From assembly GCA_001599295.1 (NCBI GenBank), contig BCGN01000002.1, forward strand, positions 1,550,001 through 1,614,000: a stretch of 64,000 nucleotides of DNA. The letters run 5' to 3'. Of this stretch, positions 48,943 through 60,100 are shown piece by piece. The notes under the pieces are model-generated. The model saw only the letters and a list, made by a program, of their open reading frames with translations. It was not told the origin of the DNA and did not search any database. Numbering within the stretch: position 1 is the stretch's first letter; each line of letters starts with the position of its first letter. Origin of the DNA: Sporopachydermia quercuum. Its lineage: Eukaryota > Ascomycota > Sporopachydermiomycetes > Sporopachydermiales > Sporopachydermiaceae. A program made the position numbers and the translations under genes.

Positions 48943-50634
48943 ATGTTTAGACATTTATCTCGACGAATTACTGCTAGGTCTAATGTTAGACTGAAAATTC
49001 AGATCCAACATGAAGGGATTCATAGCATCTCTTTAGTATTCCAGAGGAGTAAAGGAACTTCTGGGACGCCAGACGAAGAAAAAGAAAATGAGAGTTCAGG
49101 GTCTTTATCTCATTCTGTGGACAAAAGTAAGAAATCTCACGAAGAGCAAAATAAGAATGAGGGTGAGGAGCAATCATTCACTTTATCATCGTCCTTATCA
49201 ACATCTTTATTCCGGAAGCAAAGCTATGTCCCTTCAAAAGTTCATCCAAGGGTAACTTACGAACAACCACCACCACCTAAATCAATTTTCACCAAACCGA
49301 ATGTTCGTAAATGGCCTCTAAGACGGCTTATTTTACCTTTCCTAGGAATTGCAGGAGGCATTTGGACACTTTATCATATCAATTTGGCAATAGATGCATC
49401 ATCTGAAGGTAGACCGTTTCTTTCCTCAGCCAAAGAACCAAATGCTCTTGATCCTGATAAATTCATGACATATGTTATTTCTTACAAAGAGCAAATTTCA
49501 CCTGATCATTATCTCATCGAGTTGTCACCTACCATCAAAGGATATAATGCATTATCCAAATCACAGCTTTATTGGAATTCTAAAAGACTGTGGTCTATTG
49601 AAATCAAGCAACCCGAAATCCAGATAGTTAGAAGGTATACACCTTTACCATTCTCAGTTTACCAAGCACCCTCTGTGAAAGGATTTGAAGAAATCAAAAC
49701 ACCGCCTGTAATCAGGACTTATGATCCTCTTAAAGATGAAGGTCGTATGTTACTATATGTTAAAAAGTATGGCGATGGAGAATTATCTAGATGGCTTGTA
49801 TCAAGACCTGTTGGTTATAGATTGCAAGTGAGAGGAAAGTTCACGGAGTTCAAGTTCCCTTATTCTCCTTTAGATGAGCTGGAAGCGAGATCTGCTATAA
49901 CTGATGATCCATTACTACTTCCAGGGGATGCACCAGTCGATTACTTACAATATCCAAGACCTGATAATATCATATTTTTTGCTGCAGGCACAGGCATTGC
50001 CCCAGTTTTACAACTGCTTTATTCCCCAAATCCACCACGAGGCTTTACCACCGTCCATTACTCGGTTAGATCTCGTGATGAAATTCCACTTTTGAGGTAT
50101 ATGAAGATAGCTGAAGAGATTGGGAGAGCAAAGTTCATTTTTCACATTGATTCGGAAACTTCTAACCTTTCAATTAAAGATGTTCCGATTCCTGTGGCTT
50201 CTGAGTATAGAGAACGAATTTCCAAATGGGACAAAATTGTAGAAGAGGAAGAAATCATCAAACAGCAACTTAAAGAAAAATTACAAAATAAACAAAAAGA
50301 ATTATCAATGGCAGAGAAAACTGGAGTTCCAACTGATGTTTCTAAGCTTCTATTGGAAAAGAAACAACCTTTACCCAGTGAAGTGCCTTTGGGTAGCTAT
50401 ATTGACAATTTTGAAACTAACAGGAAACACGTTAAAACAACAGTCTATCGTACTGCTATTGAACAGGCACTGGCTGAAAAGAATCTACCGAAAGATCCAG
50501 CATTAGCATTAGTTTGTGGGCCTGACGGCTACATTAAATATGTTGCGGGACAAAAGGAATATGATGGTCCGGGACCTATTGGAGGTTTATTGAAAGCAAA
50601 AGGCTGGAATGAAGATAATGTTGGAAAGATGTGA
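48943..50634 (+). CDS. CYC2: Mitochondrial FAD oxidoreductase Cyc2-like
   Basis: Cyc2 is an inner-membrane flavoprotein that supplies reducing power for heme attachment to cytochromes c. The 563-aa product starts with a basic Arg/Ser leader (MFRHLSRRITARSNVRLK) typical of mitochondrial import, then a Ser/Lys/Glu-rich part, one membrane helix after KWPLRRLILPFLGIAGGIWTLY (about residues 125-150), and a ferredoxin-reductase-type domain: FAD region VRRYTPLPFSVY, LLYVKKYGDGELSRWL, the NAD-binding start IIFFAAGTGIAPVLQLLY and a terminal VCGPDGYIKYVAG. The RxY(T/S) and GxGIAP motifs support the cytochrome-b5-reductase fold. A Lys/Glu-rich insertion (about residues 425-475) interrupts the NAD domain. 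The one-to-one assignment to CYC2 rests on domain order and the membrane anchor; a generic b5-reductase-like protein is the alternative. Confidence 0.82.
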   Translation: MFRHLSRRITARSNVRLKIQIQHEGIHSISLVFQRSKGTSGTPDEEKENESSGSLSHSVDKSKKSHEEQNKNEGEEQSFTLSSSLSTSLFRKQSYVPSKVHPRVTYEQPPPPKSIFTKPNVRKWPLRRLILPFLGIAGGIWTLYHINLAIDASSEGRPFLSSAKEPNALDPDKFMTYVISYKEQISPDHYLIELSPTIKGYNALSKSQLYWNSKRLWSIEIKQPEIQIVRRYTPLPFSVYQAPSVKGFEEIKTPPVIRTYDPLKDEGRMLLYVKKYGDGELSRWLVSRPVGYRLQVRGKFTEFKFPYSPLDELEARSAITDDPLLLPGDAPVDYLQYPRPDNIIFFAAGTGIAPVLQLLYSPNPPRGFTTVHYSVRSRDEIPLLRYMKIAEEIGRAKFIFHIDSETSNLSIKDVPIPVASEYRERISKWDKIVEEEEIIKQQLKEKLQNKQKELSMAEKTGVPTDVSKLLLEKKQPLPSEVPLGSYIDNFETNRKHVKTTVYRTAIEQALAEKNLPKDPALALVCGPDGYIKYVAGQKEYDGPGPIGGLLKAKGWNEDNVGKM

Positions 50635-50871
50635 TTAGAATATCGGCAAATTAAAACAATTTTTATTCTTGAGTAGATAGGGAGAGCGAGGTATCTTGTA
50701 TATATATGTATTTGATTTTTCTATATTATTATTAATGCATCATAAATCATAAATGTATGGTTATATACATTGTGATACCAGTAATTGTAACCTTGAGTCG
50801 TTGTTAGTTGATTCATTGAATCAACCAACCCACTACGTCACATGCTGTATAGTCATTTTCTCCTGGGCATA

Positions 50872-51974
50872 TCATCTTTGTTCTTTTCTTATTGGTACTT
50901 TGATACCCTGAGAGGCGAACTTCGCACTCAATTTTGTACTTTCAATAACACCAGGAAACTTTTTGGCTGAATACACTTTGAAGACATCAGAAAATACTGA
51001 TGAAGTACAAGGAGTAGGATCATTAGGAAGTCTTTCACCAGGGCTTATAGTTACGCTTGTGGGATAAACCGATGGACTGCGTTCTGGTTTTCTACCTTTA
51101 TCAGTACCATCGAAATCATCGAAAGAATAATCACCATAGCCCTCTAATACATTGTCAGATATTGTAGAATCGATAGACTGAAGCATGTCGGAAAGATCAA
51201 AAAGATTGAATTTAAATCTAAACTCTCCATCAAATCTTATTGACAGGTCATACAGAATGAACCATATTCCTAGTTCATCTTTAAGATCATATAGTTTATA
51301 AGCTGTGGTTGCTAGTGATCCTATCAGGTTTCGTATTGGAGGAGCAACAGCTGCACCAGAATTGGCTGAGCTGCTTGACATTCTGCGACTCAAAGAAGAA
51401 GTAGACGAGGAATTGTTTGATATTACTTCATTGCTGTTTTGTAGGCGTGCTAGTTCATTATCATTTTTTGAAGTTGACTGTAAGTGATCACTAGACTCAA
51501 CTTCAAGCTCAGATTGACCCTGGACAAATCCTAGATTTTTCTTCATATCACTCGACCAAAGTTCTACCATTAGAAAATAATGGGTAGGGATGATATCGCT
51601 GTAAAGGGAAAAAANAAGAAAAAGTTTGATTGCGGTTAGTAACCTGAGCAATTCAATATCAAACTTGATTTCAGTGAAGCACGAATATTCTAACCTCAAA
51701 AGGTTATCATGAGATATGAAAAAAAAACTTACGCAGCAGGCACTTCTTGACCATTCTTATAGATTCTCAATCTTATACAAGGAGTAGGCGATACTTGCCT
51801 TCGATCTTTGTCACCTAATCCGCACATTCGGGCTCTGAGTGGTTGTTGTTCCACAGTCAGTCTATACTCAAAATCTATTTTGTGTAATCGATTAGTAATA
51901 TTCAAAAATCAGAATCCAATCCATGTTAAATTGTCAACTGTCAAACTAATGAAATTCTACATACCCCCGTTCAT
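50872..51974 (-). CDS. velB: Velvet-domain regulator, VelB-like (three exons)
   Basis: Velvet proteins are fungal DNA-binding regulators that couple development, dimorphism and secondary metabolism. The coding sequence is complement(join(50872..51598, 51733..51874, 51965..51974)), 292 aa. Exon 1 is a 10-base mini-exon (MNG plus one base). Intron 1 (90 nt) starts GTATGT with TACTAAT; intron 2 (134 nt) starts GTAAGT with TACTAAC and ends CAG. The joined protein has the N-terminal velvet half YRLTVEQQPLRARMCGLGDKDRR (in part; residues 7-29) and HYFLMVELWS, a Ser/Asn-rich insertion (about 80-140), then RNLIGSL, KLYDLKDELGIWFILYDLSIR, FRFKFNLFDL and the C-terminal VYSAKKFPGVIESTKLS ... QGIKVPIRK. 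An insertion splitting the domain, plus the NLIGSL and FPGVIEST wording, are VelB traits. An N lies in intron 2. Reading without splicing would lose the first half of the domain. Confidence 0.93.
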
Positions 51975-53582
51975 TGTAATATTCAATTTTTCTATCTCAA
52001 TAGAGCAGCTTCTCGATGCAAGCTTATCTTATCGAGAGAGCCTCAGTTTACGCTGCTAGTCAACGAATGAACAAGTAACCTATTGATACAACTGGTGATT
52101 TCAGATCTAGCAATAGTATTATCCGTAAATTCAGCTTAGCTCAATCCACTTCTGTATCATACACCATGAATCACTTTATCGCAATGGGCTTTATCAGTAT
52201 TGTCAGATGATTCAGCAAATAGTTTTTCAGTATTTCATTATTGTTCAATTCTTGGTGGCATTCAATCACATGTCCTTTGAAAAGCTTCTTTCTTCCTTTT
52301 CTGCGGATCAGCTGAAATATTTATTCATAGGGTTCTACTGAAAGAAAGAAAAAAAATGAGAAAAAAAACTACTTGTTTGTTCGAAAACAGTCTCTAATAG
52401 TGAGTATCTGTTGTCCTCAATCCTGGTCTACTTCTTAAAGAATTTAATCTGAGATTATCTCTAACCTTCAACATTGTCTCCCTTTTTATTTTTCTTCCTC
52501 GGTGCTACGTCCATGGAACCTATAAAAGTTGTCTTAAATACTAACGATGGCTAATAGTTTACAACTTCAACCAGTGCGATTAGAGTAGCGTTCAATAATC
52601 AAAGTACCTGCTAAATATGTGTTCAGCCGTATTTTTATAGCCTTATTATGGGGCTTGAATATAGTGAATCACCAAAAGAGGAAATTCCCATCAGTAAGCT
52701 AGAACAATACTATCATTTCAGAACACAACAAAGCAGTAAAGTAAAGTTCTCGAATTCAGATTCCATTTACTGCAAGGAAATAAGTTACGATAAAGATGCA
52801 GGAGCCAATAATTGTTGTATACCTAAATATGTATGAATCCTCTACAGTTAGAAATCGGTGACCAACAATTTGTTTACTGGGAATGGTTTGGAGTATGATT
52901 CCTTTTCATTACTGTTAGTTCCTTTCTTGGTAAATTAATTTCTAAGTCTTGGCTACGTTGCAATTGAAGGAGCTAAAACAATTCTGGAAAGAGCATTTTT
53001 TGCAGGTATCTATTATGATGTACATATGTTTCAAAAAAGAGGCTGACAGTTTTTAGACAAACTAGTACTGAAACTAAATTTTAGTCTCTATTACTTGCAT
53101 ACTACAGCTTATGTATTGCAGCTCGAACTAATTGATAAGGTTGCCAAGAGGAAGATTAGTGATAGAGTAAAAAAAGTATGGTTTATTTGGGTTGACAACA
53201 ACTTAAGTGTTGGTATAATTGACAGATATTTTCCTTTATACAACTAATGTAGCTGATTCGTTGCATACATATGCATATTTCGTAGATGTTAATTATTTCA
53301 TATTCTTAAGTGAGGGTCCATAAAACCACACTATCAGAGAAAACGAAAGGTATTGTTATGTCGGGTAAGATATTTGATATGATCATGTGATATATGAGCC
53401 GGGGTATTTCTGGTGATGTTTCTCAGCTAATCAGGTGCCTGAATTACTTGATTTGAAAAGAGATTCAATTGATTAGAAGTTTAAGTAGAATAAATAAATA
53501 TGGATTATTTATATTGATAAAGGACCCTAAGTAGGTTCGGATTAAGGTGATCCAAGTACGTGTGAAAATTCCACTGTCGAAG
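51975..53582. other. 1.6 kb divergent region velB-like / MSW1 with exon-like blocks
   Basis: The plus strand between about 52648 and 53248 holds several short open blocks next to splice-like signals: MGLEYSESPKEEIPISKLEQ from an ATG at 52648, ELKQFWKEHFLQ ending at a CAG/GTATCT junction near 53005, and LELIDKVAKRKISDRVKK ending in a stop near 53248. I could not join them in matching phases nor link them to a family, so no gene is called. Otherwise this is promoter sequence for both flanking genes. Confidence 0.35.
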
Positions 53583-54728
53583 ATGAAGATATCAAGATCT
53601 GGAATAAGAGAAGTATTTAGAGGGTTCAGTTGTTCATCTACGGTTCTGACTGGAGCACCCACCGTGAATAGAACCGGAATTGTTCCAGCATCAAATTCGG
53701 TGATTTTTTCAGGAATTCAGCCTACCGGAGTTTTTCATCTTGGAAACTATCTAGGTGCCGTAAATAATTGGCTCACCTTATCACAGTCTGTGGATTCAAG
53801 CTCGAAATTGATATTCATGGTGGCAGACCTTCATGCTATAACTGTTCCAAAAGATCCAAAAGAATTGAAAGAATATCGAGAAAAGGCAATTGCTTCCATA
53901 CTCTCTGTTGGATTGGATCCCAAAAACTGCATAATCTATTATCAGTCTGAAATTCCTCAACATTCTGAGCTTTCATGGATTTTGTCTTGTATCACAAGTA
54001 TGAGTTATCTTAATAGAATGACTCAATGGAAATCTAAAGCAAACCTCAAGGAAAACACTTCAATATCTGATTCAAAAACACTCAAAAATCTTAAACTTGG
54101 TCTGTTTTCATATCCCGTGCTACAAGCTGCTGATATACTTCTTTACAAGGCAACACATGTCCCAGTAGGTGAAGATCAAGCCCAACATCTAGAACTTACA
54201 AGACAAATTGCTACTACCTTCAATTCAAGATTCGGTAACTTTTTTCCCTTACCTGAGACATTGTTAACGCCCACGTCAAAAGTACTCTCTTTGAGAAATC
54301 CTGAAAAGAAAATGTCGAAATCAGATCCAAACAAAAATGCAACAGTTCTTCTTACCGATGATGAAGATACCATTGCATCTAAAATCAGGAAAGCGGTTAC
54401 TGATTCTATTCAAGGCCCTTTCTTGTATGATCCGGAAGTACGACCTGGAATTTCCTCGTTGCTATCAGTTGTTTCTGGCTTAACTAGGAAGCCCATCGCT
54501 GACATAGTAATTGATATCAATGAAAATGCCAAAGTGAAAAATCACCAACAATTCAAGGAGTACGTGACAGATGTTGTAATTGATAGCTTACGGAACCCAA
54601 GAAAAGAGTATGAGAGACTAGTTAATGATAAATCTTATTTAAAGAAGATATCTGATGAGGGAGCGGGAAGAGCCGGGGATATTGCCTCAATTGTTCTCGT
54701 TGATGTTAAGAAATTGGTGGGCTTGTAA
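53583..54728 (+). CDS. MSW1: Mitochondrial tryptophanyl-tRNA synthetase
   Basis: Class I aminoacyl-tRNA synthetase charging mitochondrial tRNA-Trp. The 381-aa protein has a short basic Ser/Arg leader (MKISRSGIREVFRGFSCSS), then the bacterial-type TrpRS core: IFSGIQPTGVFHLGNYLGA with the HIGH-equivalent HLGN, LIFMVADLHAITVP, LSWILSCITSMSYLNRMTQWK, YPVLQAADILLYKATHVPVGEDQAQHLEL (in part) and the KMSKSDPN signature. Length matches yeast Msw1 (379 aa). ATG 53583 is chosen: the frame extends 12 codons upstream only to a GTG, and the shorter form gives a good import leader. It is divergent from the velvet gene. Confidence 0.96.
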   Translation: MKISRSGIREVFRGFSCSSTVLTGAPTVNRTGIVPASNSVIFSGIQPTGVFHLGNYLGAVNNWLTLSQSVDSSSKLIFMVADLHAITVPKDPKELKEYREKAIASILSVGLDPKNCIIYYQSEIPQHSELSWILSCITSMSYLNRMTQWKSKANLKENTSISDSKTLKNLKLGLFSYPVLQAADILLYKATHVPVGEDQAQHLELTRQIATTFNSRFGNFFPLPETLLTPTSKVLSLRNPEKKMSKSDPNKNATVLLTDDEDTIASKIRKAVTDSIQGPFLYDPEVRPGISSLLSVVSGLTRKPIADIVIDINENAKVKNHQQFKEYVTDVVIDSLRNPRKEYERLVNDKSYLKKISDEGAGRAGDIASIVLVDVKKLVGL

Positions 54729-54938
54729 AAATAGGAATGCTTAGATTGACGATGAATTCAACCGTCACGATTACTCAAACAATCACCTGTACATACTTCA
54801 ATAGACCTTTTTGCTTGCAATAGACGTTTATTAATTATATAATCAGTTTTAGCCATTTCTGAAAATTGAGCGACATGAAGGGAACTGACACACTATTTTT
54901 TCTACTAAGCATAGGCTCTCGAGGGACAACATCTTGTT

Positions 54939-56663
54939 TCATACAACAGAGAAATTCTGTTTAATNCCTTGCAACTCAAGTTCTCGCTCCCTCAGATGCC
55001 TTTTCCTCTCATTGATCTCACTCTCAAGTATTCCTTCTATTTCGTTCAGCTGAGCTTGCTCCATAAACAGTTTCCGAGCCTTTGTAGAGTCAAATTGTTT
55101 CACTGAAGAACTGGGTACAGACTTTGCAATTTCTCTGTTCTGGTAGGATCGTTGATCATGAAAACCACTAAAATATTGAAATTAGAAAAGAAAAAAAGAA
55201 AGAAAAAAAGCAAGCCAGTATCAATTATGGGAATTAAGAGAATGACCATCAGTTTATTCGAGAGGTATTCGACATACAGTAATGAATCTTGAGATATCAA
55301 AGGATTCTGAATAGAGAGTCTGGACGATCTGTAACGTTCGTACAGCACATTATGAGTTATCTCCTTGAACTCGTTTAAATGAGAACCAAAAAGGACTGCT
55401 CTCAATGCCAAAAAATCGGAATGATCAGGATCATCAACTAAAGAAGTCAGTATTAACTTGTCCTGAAAACATTTAATCGTCCATTAAGTGATTGCTCCAT
55501 ACCTCTTACTTTTCCCCAGGGATAATCAATATAGTAAAACACTTTCCCATCTTTCTCAACTTTTGTGTCGCTACCAATTACTGCAAAAGGAACCAATTCT
55601 TCCAAATGAGAGTTTCCTTCAATAGAATCGCTATCACTAAGTTCATTCTCGAACGAGTAGACAGGTATGGTCAGTTTTTTGATATCATTCCGGATCAGCT
55701 CTTTGCAACGCTTCAATTCAGTTTCTGTCAAACAATCTGCTCTGCCTATAACAGGAATAATATTCACATAACCTGACAATGCTGTCATGAAGCTAATATC
55801 AAGTTCCCTCAATCTGTACCGNAAAAAAGAACATGCCCAGTTTGTCAGTATACATTTCATTGCTGAAAACACAAAATCATACGACTACTGAAAAGTCAAA
55901 CTCATACCCTCTACCAGTGGGTTGAATGAAGTATAGTGCAACGTGTACTCTGTTATCAACAAATTTAGGATTTCGATTAATTCGGCATTCTTCAGTCAAA
56001 ACGTCATTGAATTGATCTTCAATGTATGCAACAATTTTAGAGCAGCTACTTCTGTCAGCATGTTGACAAGACTTGGAAATTATTTGAGCATTGATGATGC
56101 CTATTTCAACATATTTCAGTATTGGTTCCACTGTAGGTTATATTTCATACCAGTATGTATTGTTGATATTATCACCAAATCCAGGAGTATCAACGACATT
56201 CAAGCTGATTGGGGTAGAGTTTTTTTCTACAACTTCTAGTTGAGAGCACTGGTTAGTCAATGTTATAAGTACTTGCTAGTTGGAGATCAGTAAGCCAATC
56301 GACATAGTTTCCTTGTCAACCTTACCGGCATGATATGTTTTGATTGACATTCCTGGGTCGCTGTCAGCATTCTCTGGGGAAATAGTTCCTCTATCTATTA
56401 CATTTTTATTACAAAGAGTGTTAATAAATGTCGATTTCCCTGTACCAGATCTCCCACATATTAGTATCGTAAGTTGAAGGCCTCTTTTAACCATTTTACG
56501 CCTTCTCATCTCCTCAGGAGTAATCTAAGTATTTGAACAGTTAATTTCCCAAACCTACAAACACTGTGGATAATAAACAAAGCATCTTTCCATTACAACA
56601 AGTAAAATCCTTTCAGCTTCCAGTCAATCTTACGCTTGAAAACGATTCCCATTTATGACTCAT
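54939..56663 (-). CDS. Septin GTPase (seven exons)
   Basis: Septins polymerise into filaments at the division site and hyphal septa. The coding sequence is complement(join(54939..55167, 55278..55437, 55503..55813, 55908..56045, 56151..56235, 56326..56524, 56634..56663)), 383 aa. Six introns of 65-110 nt start GTAAGA, GTAAGG, GTATGA, GTATGA, GTATGG, GTATGT; all phases agree and several branch sites (TGACTAAC, ATACTGAC) are clear. The product has the basic stretch RRRKMVKRG before the P-loop GRSGTGKST (34-42), G3 DTPGFGD (92-98), G4 as GRAD (174-177, usually AKAD), septin unique element YPWGKVRVDDPDHSDF, ALRAVLFGSHLNEFKEITHNVLYERYR (in part) and a C-terminal Glu/Arg coiled coil. The RRRK entry suggests the Cdc11/AspA-like class, but it is divergent (a Cys pair replaces the usual CW after the G3 region). 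Exon 4's acceptor has a close alternative; exon 1 is short. Confidence 0.88.
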
Positions 56664-57110
56664 ATTGTAAATGTTTAGCTGAATTCTCGTCAACAATTAG
56701 GTTGATAGTAATCAGTAACAAAATCTTTTATTCAATTTGATACCAGACTTTTTATAATGCATGTTAAATGAAAAACACCCACAAGAAATAAAGAACCACT
56801 GTTTAAACACCAATTTCTTTACCTTCTTTTTCAAATCGTCAAAGAGAAAGAAAAGAGAAAAGACAGAGGTATGTTGCAAATGTGGGATTACAAAAAAGCT
56901 GTCTCTTTCACCAACAGAAATCATAAATATGTTGGGACACTTTATCTTTAACATAATCCACAAAAGAAATTAAAAGTCCCAACCTTTCAATAATGGTAAG
57001 CTTAACGATCACATGCCTCGTTTATATAGTTGGTCAATATTTATTTAATGCATAAAAGTATAATTTATATATGTTGATATACGAACTTCTCTTCTTATTT
57101 GAGATCGCAA
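56664..57110. other. Spacer between septin and HIR genes
   Basis: About 450 bases, septin promoter and HIR 3' end. An 83-codon minus-strand frame near 56712-56963 is Phe/Lys-rich with no motif. No gene called. Confidence 0.45.
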
Positions 57111-60100
57111 TTAATATACATTATCAATAACACGAATCATCTTCGCAAAGGGTAGTAAAACGCGTTGCATTTCCCGATTTTTAGAAGTAGCTAAAAGAAC
57201 AGCTTTCAGAAGATCATGCTTACTATGACCACATAGTTTAGGATCCCAGCTAGGAGCTTCATTCTCGATTTCAGCCGATATCTGTTGTTTATTATTGGAA
57301 TCGTTCACATTGCTGTGAGTCATCTCTATATCATCTTCTTCGTCTTCAGCGTCGTCACTTATATCTTCAGGACTTTGAGTTGAAAGTAATATAGATGGGC
57401 CTAACAACTCGGTGCACAGTTCCTGTAACCTTCGTTTCATACCTTCCTCCGCTAGTCTTCTGGCGTAGGAAATCAACAGCTGCTTTAATTCTTCACCTTC
57501 TTGTAAGACAATGGTCGCGCCTAACCTATTTTCCAGATGTGCTATTGAAACTACTGATTCCAATCCTTCAAATCCTTCCCTCATTAGCATGGCTTTAGCA
57601 ACACGTTGTAGCATTTTGGCTCTTCCTTTCCTAACATACTCTTCATTAGTCTTACGTTCAATTGTTTCAACTGTACTGTCTTTAGAGCTATTGCTTCCCG
57701 ACAATGTATCCCAATAGTAAGAACCAAAGGCCCACCAAGTATCACTGACTCTTTGCCAACATTTCAAATTCCCATTAAATACATATCCTGAACCATTACT
57801 AAGAGTTATGATGGCACATCCTCTTCCAGTTACTCCACAAAGTGTGATACTATCGCCACGATAAAGTCCTGTATCTGCATAGTGTCTTGCTGCAGATTCT
57901 AATAAGGGAGCAATCGACACTGGAGAATGGATCGCTTTTCTTTTCACAATATCCCAAAGATACATTAATCCAGTACACGTGACAGCTAGCAGAAAGTTTT
58001 TGTTGTTCTCTAAAAACGATAAGGGTGCCCCTAGGACCATTGGTGGTAATATTTTACGACCCGCAGGGGAATACACATGGATAGTACCTGAATCAGTTGC
58101 TACAGACCAAAACAAGTTTTGAGTTCCTGTAGCTAAGGATACATAATGCGGAATAAAATCATGAAATACTGGTTTAGAGTTCGTCACTACTGTGATCTTT
58201 GTTGGAACTTGCTCGGACCCTGTTCCATTACGGACTTCAATGAAGCTATCATCGTGATTTCTCAAATTTTCACCCATTTTGAAATATGCTCTAATTCTAG
58301 GGGTAGCAATACGGACATTTGACGAAGCAACTGAAGGATTAATTAACGCTGACCCAATAAACTCATAAACTTCAGTTTGGTTAGCTAGAGAAGCTTTCTT
58401 TTGAGGTTGCGAGTCACCATTTATTCCTTCAATTGCTTTCCGTTTTGCAATTATTGATGTTGTGTCTTTGGTTAACGCATGTGATGCTTTTGAAAATCTC
58501 ATTTCTGTTGCCACATTACTGTTGGAAACTTTTGAAACCGAGCTTCCTGTAGATGTCAAAGTCTTTGAAGATGATCCAGAGTTTGATGGTTTAGAGCCAG
58601 TGGAGATTAAAGTAGGCTCAATTCTTTTCTTCCCTGATTTNATCTCAATACTGTTCACTTTGTTTTTCGGATCTGTCTTATCGGAACTTTTATTCTCTAC
58701 CGTTTTAGTTTTCGATCGACTTTTTTCCAATGTTGGTTTTGTATTTGTTTCTTTCGCGCCATCTTTACTNGTTGTTTCTTCAATCGGTGTAGCTCTGCCT
58801 TCGGTTATAATTTCAATCTCAGGCTCTTTCTCGTCAGTACTAAATTTTGGATCATAGTTATGTAGTTCTTCGTGCTTATGGCTCTCTAATTGTTCCTCCA
58901 AAAGTCTTGAATCGCTTATTCTTCCGATTTCCATATTATCAAGCAATAGCACTGTTAAAACACCTTCTAAAGAGGCCACAGACAGAGAACTTCCATCCGG
59001 ACTCCATACTAAGTCGGTTATTGAATTGTGACAAATATTGAGGGCTACTAATAATGGCCTGGGATTAAGAGTATTCCAAATAACCAGAGATCTATCCTGA
59101 CCAGCAGTAGCGATTACAGTGAAAGGGTTAGATACTCTATTAGAAGCATCGACGATCTCATATAAGTTGGGATTGAACGCAGCAACATCACAAGCCTTTG
59201 AATGACCAATCAAAGAAATTTCTGAGTCCCATGTACCAGTGTTCATAATAGCAACCACAGGTAATTTACCATTCGTTGAATTTGGAACTGCAATATGGTT
59301 GCCATCTGGAGACCAAGAACATCGTCGATACAAAACACTGCTTTTCTTCGTTGGTTCTAAATTTCGCTGTGATAATTCCTTTGATCCATTAATTCCTGTA
59401 TCGTCAGCTTCTGGTCTCATAAAAAAGCTTTCAACACATTTAACGTGGTCAATTGAGAGTTTTTCCCTATCTAGCCACTTGTATTTATAAATCTCTAAAG
59501 TTGGATCTGTTGATATGATTATGAATTGATTTGCTGGATCAACTAGTGTTCCTCGTATAATGGTTGGTAATGGCTTTGCTTCAATCATTAATGCTATAAT
59601 TCGTGCGAAGAAAAACATCAAAGTAGCAAAATGTTAGTTATAGTCCAATGATCAAAATGAACCCAAAGTCTGGTCCAATAAACATATGTCCAAGAATGAA
59701 ATGAAAAAAATGCAACTTACACATTGTAAAAACATTGTATATTCGAACTTTCCTTTCCAAACCCCCTGAAACAATCATTCTTGAATCGGGACTCCAAGCC
59801 AGATCCGTCACGGCTTCTTTTGACTCTTTAAATACATGTCGCAACTGTAGAAGATCATTGTTTGTTGTGCTCTTTTTGTTGTATTTCCAAATTTTGAGAG
59901 TGCAATCTTCAGAAGCAGAAGCAAACCATTTGCCTGTTGGTGAAAACCGTATGGACCTAACAGGACCATCATGAGCTTCTAATATTAAAAAAGGCTTGAT
60001 ACTTGACTTGGAACTCGGATCCTCATTAACATTCTTTATATCAGAGTCTTTGAAAATTACTACTGACCCATCTATCATTCGTTGTTAGAAACTCTTGAAT

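Noticed and set aside
55943-56239. Plus-strand open frames across the septin exons
   Set aside because: Antisense shadows of septin coding sequence.
57111-59621. Treating the large HIR frame and the 59638-60078 frame as two separate WD40 genes
   Set aside because: GTAAGT donors, CTAAC branch sites and agreeing phases join them, with two more upstream exons, into one HIRA-like protein.
2390-59760. Possible tRNA B boxes (GTTCGA-like strings) at several places
   Set aside because: I checked those I noticed for an A box and a cloverleaf; none had both. They fall in coding sequence, an intron or isolated AT-rich DNA.
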